DNA from: Herbaspirillum sp. SJZ107
Lineage (GTDB): Bacteria > Pseudomonadota > Gammaproteobacteria > Burkholderiales > Burkholderiaceae_D
NCBI RefSeq assembly: GCF_006715485.1
Contig: NZ_VFNH01000002.1
Span: 496,001-560,000 of the forward strand
Reading direction: 5' to 3'
DNA length: 64,000 nt
Made by a program: the position numbers and the translations under genes. The notes beneath the pieces are model-generated. The model did not search any database and was not told where the DNA came from. It saw only the letters and a list, made by a program, of their open reading frames with translations. Below, one piece after another: positions 18,287 through 25,170 of this stretch (its first letter is position 1; the number at the start of each line of letters is the position of its first letter).

Positions 18287-19379
18287 TTCGGGTCACGGTT
18301 GCAGTCTTGGGCAGGGCGCCGATCTCCTGGATCGACGCCGCTTTTTCATAGGCGTCGACGATGCGGCCCACCAGCGGGTGGCGCACCACGTCGGCGCTGG
18401 AGAAGTGGGAGAAGGCGATGCCGCGGGTATCCTTCAGCACGTGCATCGCATCGGCCAGGCCGCTGCGCTGGGTCTTGTGCAGGTCGACCTGGGTGATGTC
18501 GCCGGTGACCACGGCCTTGCTGCCGAAGCCGATACGGGTCAGGAACATCTTCATCTGTTCGACCGTCGTGTTCTGGGCTTCGTCCAGGATCACGAAGGCG
18601 TGGTTCAGCGTGCGCCCGCGCATGAAGGCCAGCGGGGCGATCTCGATCACCTGTTTCTCGAACAGCTTCTGCGTGCGGTCGAAGCCGAGCAGGTCGTACA
18701 ACGCGTCGTACAGCGGACGCAGGTAGGGGTCGACCTTTTGCGCGAAGTCGCCCGGCAGGAAGCCGAGGCGCTCGCCGGCTTCCACGGCGGGGCGGGTCAG
18801 GATGATGCGTTTCACCGCATCGCGCTCGAGCGCATCGACCGCGCATGCCACCGCCAGATAGGTCTTGCCGGTACCGGCCGGGCCGATGCCGAAGCTGATG
18901 TCGTGCTCCAGCACCGCCTTCAGGTACTGGATCTGGTGCGGGGTGCGGCCGCGCAGGTCGGTGCGGCGGGTCTTCAGCGTCGGGCTGACCAGTTCGTCGT
19001 CGGAGGCGGCCTCGTCGCCATCCTCGGCGGACGCGGCGGCGGCCGATGCCGTGGCGCCCGGTTCCTTTTTCGGCGCGTCGGCCGGTTCGGGAATCGTCGG
19101 CTTCAGGCCGGCGCGCTGTTCGACCAGCGCCAGCTGCACTTCCTCGATCGGCACGACCTTGTCGGCCACGGCATAGAAGCGTTCGAGCAGCTCGACCGCG
19201 CGCTCGGCATTGCTGCCGCTGACGATGAAGCGCTCGCCGCGGCGGAAGATGGTCACGTCAAGCGCGGCCGAGATCTGGCGCAAATTCTCGTCGAGCGGGC
19301 CGCACAGGTGGGCGAGCCGGGTGTTGTCGAGCGGCTCGGGGACGAAATACGAAGGCTGGGTAGGCGTCTGGGTTTTCAA
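18267..19379 (-). CDS. ybeZ: PhoH-family ATPase (YbeZ)
   Basis: A 370-aa PhoH-like P-loop ATPase, functionally tied to YbeY. An N-terminal KH-like segment (about 15-90), an Ala/Glu-rich linker, then the PhoH domain with Walker [12 protein letters not shown] and Walker [10 protein letters not shown]. The start is TTG, overlapping the miaB stop (TTGA on the minus strand). No ATG occurs in the next 200 codons, and the N-terminus [20 protein letters not shown] fits the family, so TTG is accepted. Translational coupling to miaB is likely. Confidence 0.93.
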   Translation of the reverse strand: MKTQTPTQPSYFVPEPLDNTRLAHLCGPLDENLRQISAALDVTIFRRGERFIVSGSNAERAVELLERFYAVADKVVPIEEVQLALVEQRAGLKPTIPEPADAPKKEPGATASAAAASAEDGDEAASDDELVSPTLKTRRTDLRGRTPHQIQYLKAVLEHDISFGIGPAGTGKTYLAVACAVDALERDAVKRIILTRPAVEAGERLGFLPGDFAQKVDPYLRPLYDALYDLLGFDRTQKLFEKQVIEIAPLAFMRGRTLNHAFVILDEAQNTTVEQMKMFLTRIGFGSKAVVTGDITQVDLHKTQRSGLADAMHVLKDTRGIAFSHFSSADVVRHPLVGRIVDAYEKAASIQEIGALPKTATVTRNARKKT

Positions 19380-20752
19380 CTGGCTTTTGCTATCGTCTCA
19401 ATGCTGGCGACCAGGTCGCCACGCAGGCTGTAATCCAGGCTTTCGGTGATGCGCACGTCGACCAGTTGGCCGATCAGCGCGTCGCCGGCTGCGCCCGGGG
19501 CGAAATTCACTGCACGGTTGTTTTCCGTGCGGCCTTGCAGTTCGGGTTGTCCATCGGCGTTGACGCCTTTCTTGGACGGCCCTTCGACCAGGATGCGCTG
19601 GACCGTACCGACCATCGCGGCGCTGGTCTTGCGGGTGTTGGCGTCGATCAGCGCCTGCAGGCGCTGCAGGCGCGCCAGTTTCACTTCATGCGGCGTGTCG
19701 TCTTCCAGGCTGGCCGCCGGCGTGCCGGGGCGCTTGCTGAAGATGAAGCTGAAGCTGTTGTCGAAGCCGACGTCTTCCACCAGCTTCATCATCGCTTCGA
19801 AATCGGCGTCGGTTTCGCCCGGGAAGCCGACGATGAAGTCGGACGAGATCGCGATGTCCGGGCGTACCGCCTTGATGCGGCGGATGATCGATTTGTATTC
19901 GAGGCCGGTGTAGCCGCGCTTCATCGCCTGCAGGATGCGGTCGGACCCGTGCTGCACCGGCAGGTACAGGTGGTTCACCAGCTGCGGGATCTTCGCATAG
20001 GCGTCGATCAGGCGCTGGGTGAATTCCTTCGGATGGCTGGTCACGAAGCGCAGGCGCTCGATGCCGGGGATCTCGGCCACGTATTCCAGCAGCAGGGCGA
20101 AGTCGGCGATGTCACCGTTTTCCATGATGCCGCGGTAGGCATTCACGTTCTGCCCCAGCAGCATGATTTCCTTGACGCCCTGGGCGGCCAGGCCGGCGAC
20201 TTCGGTCAGCACGTCCTCGAAGCGGCGCGACACTTCCTCGCCGCGGGTATACGGCACCACGCAGTAGCTGCAGTACTTGCTGCAGCCTTCCATGATCGAG
20301 ACGTAGGCGATCGGGCCGTCGACCTTGGCCGGGGGCAGGTGGTCGAACTTTTCGATTTCGGGGAAGCTGATGTCGACCTGGGCTGCGCCGGTGTGGCGGC
20401 GCAGCTGGATCATCTGCGGCAGGCGGTGCAGGGTCTGCGGGCCGAACACCATGTCGACGTGGGGCGCGCGCTTGACGATGGCTTCGCCTTCCTGCGATGC
20501 CACGCAGCCGCCGACGCCGATGATGAGCTCAGGTTTGGCGCGCTTGAGTTCCTTCAGGCGGCCGAGGTCCGAAAAGACTTTTTCCTGGGCCTTTTCGCGG
20601 ACCGAGCAGGTGTTGAACAGGATCACGTCGGCATCGTCCGGCGTGTCGGTGCGCACGAGTCCGTCGGAGGCGCCGAGCACGTCCGCCATCTTGTCCGAGT
20701 CGTACTCGTTCATCTGGCAGCCGAAGGTCTTGATGAATACTTTTTTCTGCAT
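19376..20752 (-). CDS. miaB: tRNA-2-methylthio-N6-dimethylallyladenosine synthase
   Basis: A 458-aa radical-SAM methylthiotransferase that converts i6A37 to ms2i6A37 in tRNAs. The auxiliary cluster ligands are Cys12, Cys49 and Cys83. The radical-SAM cluster is Cys157, Cys161 and Cys164 (CSKYCSYC). A C-terminal TRAM domain (about 385-455) is present. It is the promoter-proximal gene of miaB-ybeZ-ybeY. Its substrate is made by MiaA, encoded at 41501. Confidence 0.96.
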   Translation of the reverse strand: MQKKVFIKTFGCQMNEYDSDKMADVLGASDGLVRTDTPDDADVILFNTCSVREKAQEKVFSDLGRLKELKRAKPELIIGVGGCVASQEGEAIVKRAPHVDMVFGPQTLHRLPQMIQLRRHTGAAQVDISFPEIEKFDHLPPAKVDGPIAYVSIMEGCSKYCSYCVVPYTRGEEVSRRFEDVLTEVAGLAAQGVKEIMLLGQNVNAYRGIMENGDIADFALLLEYVAEIPGIERLRFVTSHPKEFTQRLIDAYAKIPQLVNHLYLPVQHGSDRILQAMKRGYTGLEYKSIIRRIKAVRPDIAISSDFIVGFPGETDADFEAMMKLVEDVGFDNSFSFIFSKRPGTPAASLEDDTPHEVKLARLQRLQALIDANTRKTSAAMVGTVQRILVEGPSKKGVNADGQPELQGRTENNRAVNFAPGAAGDALIGQLVDVRITESLDYSLRGDLVASIETIAKAS

Positions 20753-21352
20753 GAAGGCTTGTTCTGGTCGTAAAGCTTTGACAAGTGGGATTCAGTTTAC
20801 CGTAAATCGGAAATACGCCCGGTAAAGCGGCGTGCGCCCGGTATGAATTGTCCCGCGGAATTGATAATTTCTATAAGTTAAAACAGATACAGTCAGTTAC
20901 ATTGTTAATTCTTGAAATCTTATTGCCAACTGTTATCTTAAAGTTGCCTGTGCGACTCGAACTAGTTTCCTCTTGTAAATCAATAAGTTCCTGCGCAAAG
21001 GCAATTGCAAAAATTTGTCCAAAAAAACTCTTGCGTGCGCCACAATCTGTCACCATGTGCTGAAATGACTATGTGACAAGCTTTCCGGACGATAGCTTGA
21101 TTTCGACCAATGCATTTCGTGCTCGGGTCGAGGGTGGAACCCTCGTATGAGTTTGATAATTTGTTCGAAAGGCAAGTGCGTGCTGGAAGCTAGTTTAGGG
21201 TCCCGAAAGGCTTTTCGAGGTATCCGAAGTGTATTAGGGAGCGCACGCGGCCCGGTAGCGTTTTCAAGCGCGATCCGGGAACTTAAGTAGACGAAAACTG
21301 GTCCTTAACGAAACTTCGTAAAGGAACTATTTTAACCACTCACGAGGTAATC
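20753..21352. other. 600-bp gene-free, partly AT-rich stretch with a structured leader
   Basis: No credible gene is seen. 20861-21060 is AT-rich (17 of 60 bases are G/C in 20881-20940), unlike its surroundings. From about 21070 to the gene at 21353 the GC content rises and several hairpins follow one another (annotated separately). This looks like promoter DNA plus a long 5' leader. A 71-codon frame at 20848-21063 has no family resemblance and is not accepted. Confidence 0.6.
21129..21324 (+). promoter_or_regulatory. Multi-hairpin 5' leader of the gene at 21353
   Basis: Three inverted repeats occur in under 200 bp. The first is CGAGGGT-GGA-ACCCTCG at 21129-21145. The second is CCCGG...CCGGG at 21251-21279 with an inner GCGTT stem. 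The third is CCTT-A-ACGA...TCGT-A-AAGG at 21303-21324. A weaker fold surrounds CGAAA/TTTCG at 21204-21217. The last hairpin ends 29 bp before the ATG and leaves the GAGG ribosome-binding site free. A structured leader, riboregulator or separate ncRNA are all possible; no known riboswitch class was recognised. Confidence 0.4.
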
Positions 21353-21742
21353 ATGGCACATCACGCACTGTCATCGCAGGAAAGCTACAACCCGAACCAC
21401 TTGCTCGATATTCTGCTCGGCAAGATGCAACTGAAGAACGACGCCGCGCTGTCGCGCATGCTGGAAGTCGCTCCGCCGGTCATCAGCAAGATCCGTCACC
21501 ACCGCCTGCCGGTCGGCGCTTCGCTGCTGATCCGCATGCACGAAGTGACCGGCATGAGCATCCGCGACCTGCGCGACCTGATGGGCGACCGCCGCACCAA
21601 GTATCGCCTGTCGGACGCCCAGGGCCGCCCGAAACCAGAAGAAAAAGCTGCACAGCTGGCTGCCCAGCAAGCTGCACAGCAAGCCCAGCCGCAAGGCCAG
21701 GAAGCGCAAGGCAACGACAAGTCGGGCAACTATGCGCACTAA
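21353..21742 (+). CDS. Small helix-turn-helix-like protein, uncharacterised
   Basis: A 129-aa protein. Residues about 15-85 are helical and resemble an XRE/Cro-like fold: LLDILLGKMQLKNDAALSRM, then the turn and recognition-helix-like APPVISKIRHHRLPVGASLL, then a motif MSIRDLRDLMGDRR. The last 35 residues are a Gln/Ala-rich, low-complexity tail. GAGG 5 nt upstream of the ATG supports the start. It sits behind an unusually long structured leader and is followed by hairpins. I believe similar proteins occur in Oxalobacteraceae, but no function is known to me. A DNA-binding role is an inference. Confidence 0.75.
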   Translation: MAHHALSSQESYNPNHLLDILLGKMQLKNDAALSRMLEVAPPVISKIRHHRLPVGASLLIRMHEVTGMSIRDLRDLMGDRRTKYRLSDAQGRPKPEEKAAQLAAQQAAQQAQPQGQEAQGNDKSGNYAH

Positions 21743-21749
21743 TGCCGAG

Positions 21750-21775
21750 GGCATGACAGGCGGTTCTGTCATGCC
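21750..21775 (+). terminator. Hairpin after the gene at 21353
   Basis: A perfect 10-bp stem (GGCATGACAG / CTGTCATGCC) with a 6-nt loop starts 8 bp after the stop. It is followed at 21784-21808 by AACCC...GGGTT running into TTT, which may be the actual terminator. Confidence 0.6.
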
Positions 21776-21854
21776 TGAGGCGCAACCCGGCGGGAGGCTT
21801 GGGTTTTTCCGGCCCAGGCTTCCTTCCGTCACCGCATGATCGGGCCATCCGGCA

Positions 21855-22694
21855 TCACGCCGCCATGATGGCCGACATTTCCTCGCATTGCCGTTCCGTC
21901 TCCTGGAACAGGTACCCGTAAGCTTCCTCGTTCAATCCCATCGCTTCCCAGGCCACCGCAGACACTGGCGGCACCAGCTCGTCCTCGGCGCCGGCGATGT
22001 CGAGCGCATGCACGATCGCATCGGCCACGTGCACGATCGCGGCCAGCATCCCGGCGCCCGGCGTGTCCGGCGCATGGTGACGCGCAATGGCCTGGCGCAT
22101 GACGTCGGAAAAATGCCAGTGGTTGGCCAGCGCCACGCCGGCATCGACATGGTCGACACCCAGTACCGCACGCTCGGCCTCGATCAGGGGGCAATCGTGC
22201 TGGCGGCGCCACGCAAGCACGGCGCTGTAAGCGTCCGGATGACTGCATACGAGCACAAGTTGACCCAGATCATGCAATAAGCCTGCTGTAAAAGCGACAT
22301 CCTGGTTGAAACGCATACGCCGAGCCAACGCCCGGGCACAGACGGCGCTGGCGCTGGCATGGCGCCAGAAAGCCCTGTCGTTAAAGCCAGGGCAACGTCC
22401 GGTCGGAAAGCACCCAGTCACCGCCGCCGCGGTGATCAGGTTGCGCATGGTCTGGAAGCCGAGGAAAGTGATCGCCTGCTGGATCGTCGTGACCTTGACC
22501 TGCAGGCCGAAGGCCGAGGCATTTGCCAGGCGCAAGGTCTTCGCGGTCAGGGCCGGATCGAGCGACACCTTCTTTGCCAGTACCGAAATATCGATATCGT
22601 CATTTTCCAGCGTGCCCAGCAGGTCCAATACGACGGCCGGCGGCGAGGGCAGGTCGTGGAGGCCCTCGACCAGCTGTTCAGGTGCAAGCTTCAT
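21855..22694 (-). CDS. HDOD domain protein
   Basis: A 279-aa protein made almost entirely of an HDOD domain, a non-catalytic HD-related fold used in signalling. Motifs are VSLDPALTAKTLRLANASAFG (about 46-66), IQQAITFLGFQTMRNLI (about 73-89), and a degenerate HD-type GLLHDLGQLVL followed by DHVDAGVALANHW. The ATG at 22694 overlaps the stop of the preceding 61-aa gene (ATGA), implying translational coupling. A longer in-frame extension upstream lies over that small gene and reads as non-coding. Probably a regulator of motility, chemotaxis or c-di-GMP-linked behaviour; target unknown. Confidence 0.87.
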   Translation of the reverse strand: MKLAPEQLVEGLHDLPSPPAVVLDLLGTLENDDIDISVLAKKVSLDPALTAKTLRLANASAFGLQVKVTTIQQAITFLGFQTMRNLITAAAVTGCFPTGRCPGFNDRAFWRHASASAVCARALARRMRFNQDVAFTAGLLHDLGQLVLVCSHPDAYSAVLAWRRQHDCPLIEAERAVLGVDHVDAGVALANHWHFSDVMRQAIARHHAPDTPGAGMLAAIVHVADAIVHALDIAGAEDELVPPVSAVAWEAMGLNEEAYGYLFQETERQCEEMSAIMAA

Positions 22695-22876
22695 GGCCGG
22701 TGCTCCGTTTCCCCCGCAGCCGCCACGCGGTAGCTTTCCATGCAGCGGCGCAAGGCGCGCGTCGCCGCGTTGGCAGAATCGTTGCGCAGGTGGTGGCGGA
22801 ACAGGTAATCGAGGCGGGCTTGCTGCGCCGTCGATGGCGCGGGATGGGGTGCCGGAGCTTGGTCGGCTGCACTCAT
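22691..22876 (-). CDS. 61-aa small protein coupled to the HDOD gene
   Basis: A short gene with a very strong ribosome-binding site (AGGAGGAAAGA before ATG) whose TGA overlaps the ATG of the HDOD gene. The protein starts MSAADQAPAP, has a central basic helix-like segment with LDYLFRHHLRNDSANAATR (about 23-41), and ends GETEHRP. No cysteine cluster or membrane segment is seen except Cys45. Function unknown. The tight coupling suggests it partners with or regulates the HDOD protein (inference). Confidence 0.7.
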   Translation of the reverse strand: MSAADQAPAPHPAPSTAQQARLDYLFRHHLRNDSANAATRALRRCMESYRVAAAGETEHRP

Positions 22877-23019
22877 TCTTTCCTCCTATCAATATATTTA
22901 TATTATCACCCACGACGAGTCAGGGAAATCGGGTCAACAGCAGCGCCTGGCGATATGTTGTATTCTCGTCCGGCTTTGCCCTCGCAAAGACCGTTATCCT
23001 GAACCGATAGAGACTTCAC

Positions 23020-23628
23020 ATGAAACTGTATTTCAGCCCCGGCGCCTGCTCGCTTTCTCCCCACATCGTCCTGCAGGAAGCAGGCCTGGACTTCACACTG
23101 GAGCGCGTCGACATCCGTGCGCGCCAGACCGCCGGCGGCGCCGACTTCCTCACCATTAACAGCAAGGGTTATGTGCCGGCGCTGGAACTCAAGGACGGCA
23201 CCGTCCTGACCGAAGGCCCGGCCATCGTCCAGTTCATCGCCGACCTGGTGCCGGACCGCCAGCTGGTCCCGGCCCACGGCACGCTGGAACGCTACCAGGT
23301 GATCGAATGGCTGAATTTCATCGCCACCGAAGTGCACAAGGGCTTCGGTCCGCTGTTCCGCCCGAACGCGACCGAAGACATGAAGGAAGCGGCGCGTAGC
23401 AACCTGGGCAATCGCCTGGGCTGGATCGCGGCGCGCCTGGATGGCCGCGACTTCCTGATGGGTTCCCGATTCACCGTAGCCGACGCCTACCTGTTCACCG
23501 CGCTGGGCTGGGCAGCCTTCGTCAACTTCGACCTGGCGCCATGGCCGGCCCTGGCTGCCTACCAGCAGCGCGTCGCCAGCCGTCCGGCCGTGCAGCAGGC
23601 ACTGCGAGCGGAAGGCTTGCTCAATTAA
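23020..23628 (+). CDS. gstA: Glutathione S-transferase, beta class
   Basis: A 202-aa cytosolic GST that conjugates glutathione to electrophiles. The N-terminal thioredoxin-like domain begins MKLYFSPGACSLSPHI with Cys10, the hallmark of beta-class bacterial GSTs. GYVPALELKDG and the following ILTEGPAI-like segment form the glutathione site. The all-helical C-terminal domain contains GSRFTVADAYLF. It is divergent from the 61-aa/HDOD pair. The physiological substrate is not predictable. Confidence 0.93.
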   Translation: MKLYFSPGACSLSPHIVLQEAGLDFTLERVDIRARQTAGGADFLTINSKGYVPALELKDGTVLTEGPAIVQFIADLVPDRQLVPAHGTLERYQVIEWLNFIATEVHKGFGPLFRPNATEDMKEAARSNLGNRLGWIAARLDGRDFLMGSRFTVADAYLFTALGWAAFVNFDLAPWPALAAYQQRVASRPAVQQALRAEGLLN

Positions 23629-23686
23629 GTAAAATATAAGGGTGCGCATGTGCCGTGCGGTCGCGCGGCAAGGTACCATGCGCGCC

Positions 23687-24250
23687 ATGACCAGCAAACG
23701 CTACATTGCCCTGCTCAGGGGTGTGAATGTCGGGCGAGCAAAACGCATCGCCATGGCCGACCTGCGCAAACTCATCGAGGATCTCGGCTATACCGAGGTA
23801 CGCAGCGTCCTCAACAGCGGCAACGTGGTGTTCAGCGGGTCGGCGCGGCCGCAGGCCGAGGTGGCCGCCGGCATCGAGGAAGCGCTGGTGCTCAAGCTCG
23901 GCGTCGCGGCGCGCACCCTGGTGCTCGACGGCGCCGAACTGGCCGCGATCATGGCCGCCAACCCGCTGCTCGACCAGGCGCCCGACCATGCGCGCCTGGT
24001 CACGTTCATTTTGTCCGACCCGCTGTCCATGCCCGACACGCTGCGCGCGATCGAGACGCTGTGCCACCAGGACTGGCGACCGGGCGCGCTGGCGCTGGGC
24101 GAGCGCGCCGTCTACGTCTGGTGTCCGGACGGCATCCTCGATAGCGCGGCGGCAGCGGCGCTCGGCAAGCTGCTGGGCGACGCGACCACCTCGCGCAACT
24201 GGACCACGCTGCTCAAGTTGCATGCGCTGTCGGGCGCAGCGGCAGCGTAA
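23687..24250 (+). CDS. DUF1697 family protein
   Basis: A 187-aa protein starting MTSKRYIALLRGVNVGRAKRIAM-, the conserved N-terminus of DUF1697, followed by LIEDLGYTEVRSVLNSGNVVFSG and a C-terminal TSRNWTTLLKL motif. These are widespread cytosolic proteins of unknown function. The ATG at 23687 gives the family start; another in-frame ATG lies 9 nt earlier. It follows gstA by 58 bp on the same strand and is convergent with the next gene. Confidence 0.88.
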   Translation: MTSKRYIALLRGVNVGRAKRIAMADLRKLIEDLGYTEVRSVLNSGNVVFSGSARPQAEVAAGIEEALVLKLGVAARTLVLDGAELAAIMAANPLLDQAPDHARLVTFILSDPLSMPDTLRAIETLCHQDWRPGALALGERAVYVWCPDGILDSAAAAALGKLLGDATTSRNWTTLLKLHALSGAAAA

Positions 24251-24329
24251 TTTCCTCAGGGCTTGATTTCGCCGAAGCCGGCGCCATTTATAGTGCATGG
24301 CGGCGATCGTGCCGCCTTGCCTTGTTTCT

Positions 24330-24605
24330 TCATTCGAATTTTTCGCTGCTGTCGCGGCTGGCCCGGTAACCGATCAGCACCAGGCCGACCAGCATCATGG
24401 CAAGCACCTCCGGCTCGGGCAGTTCGGACATCGACGCCGGCGGCGTCACCGGCTGGTTGCGCGGTACCGGCGCCAGATCCGCCACGCGCACGCCGGCGCC
24501 GCTGCCTGGATGGGCAAGATCGCCGAGATCGACGATGGCGGCCCGCGCCGCACCGCTGAACAACAATGACAATAGACCGAGTGCTGCAAGCGCATGAGGT
24601 TTCAC
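24330..24605 (-). CDS. Mini PEP-CTERM sorting-domain protein
   Basis: A 91-aa secreted protein. The signal peptide reads MKPHALAALGLLSLLFSGAARA with a likely cleavage after ARA. The mature part is only about 35 residues before a C-terminal LPEPEVLAMMLVGLVLIGY-RASR, which is a PEP-CTERM signal (PEP motif, hydrophobic helix, basic end). Such tails are processed by an exosortase. AAGGA is 6 nt before a GTG at 24605 but abuts an ATG at 24611, so GTG is the better start. No exosortase gene is in the window. The short mature region has no recognisable domain. Confidence 0.75.
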   Translation of the reverse strand: MKPHALAALGLLSLLFSGAARAAIVDLGDLAHPGSGAGVRVADLAPVPRNQPVTPPASMSELPEPEVLAMMLVGLVLIGYRASRDSSEKFE

Positions 24606-25170
24606 GATCATTCCTTCGCAGTGTCTGCCTGCCCTGCAACGATGTACCCCGGTGCGGTCACGGCTGCCGTCAGCGCCGGCATCCAGTCCACCGCTGCCTC
24701 ATTGAGCATAGCAAAAAATGCGCAGCGCATCCGACTCGTTTTGCACGGTCCAGGTCTCGTTACAGCTTGTCAAAATTAATCTTCTTCAAATAGAAAAAAT
24801 ACAATTCTCCGTAGCGAAGAGTTTTATAAAAATGATAAAAAGCTGCGCATTCTTTGCATTTTGTTTAGTTTGATTATTGAAAAGCCAAGGAAAAGCAATG
24901 CTAGATCAATAGCAGATGTTGCGGCTCAAAATTTTTTCGGCGCACGGTATACACCTCCCTTTTTTTTGCGAGTATAGTCTCCCTAAACCTATTGCCCGCC
25001 GGCATCGAAACATTAGCAAACGCACATGTTTGCGCATCACCGCGGTTCCGCACCGCTGCCTTCCACGTCCAGCCGGCATCACGAAGGCAAGCAAGACCCG
25101 ACGCTGCATCCAGGCCGTACCAAGCGTTTCAGCAATATCACGCACCCTTTTTGTTTTATAGAGTACCGAT
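24606..25170. other. 565-bp AT-rich intergenic region
   Basis: Separates the divergent PEP-CTERM and FtsH-like genes. 24761-24900 is strikingly AT-rich (15 of 60 bases are G/C in 24781-24840). TATAGT at 24973-24978 is a plausible -10 for the FtsH-like gene but lacks a good -35. GCAAAC-N6-GTTTGC at 25017-25034 is a perfect 6-bp dyad in the putative leader. No gene of any length was accepted. Confidence 0.5.

Noticed and set aside
20848..21063. A 71-codon frame in the AT-rich gap
   Set aside because: No good ribosome-binding site, no family resemblance, and the region looks like promoter DNA.
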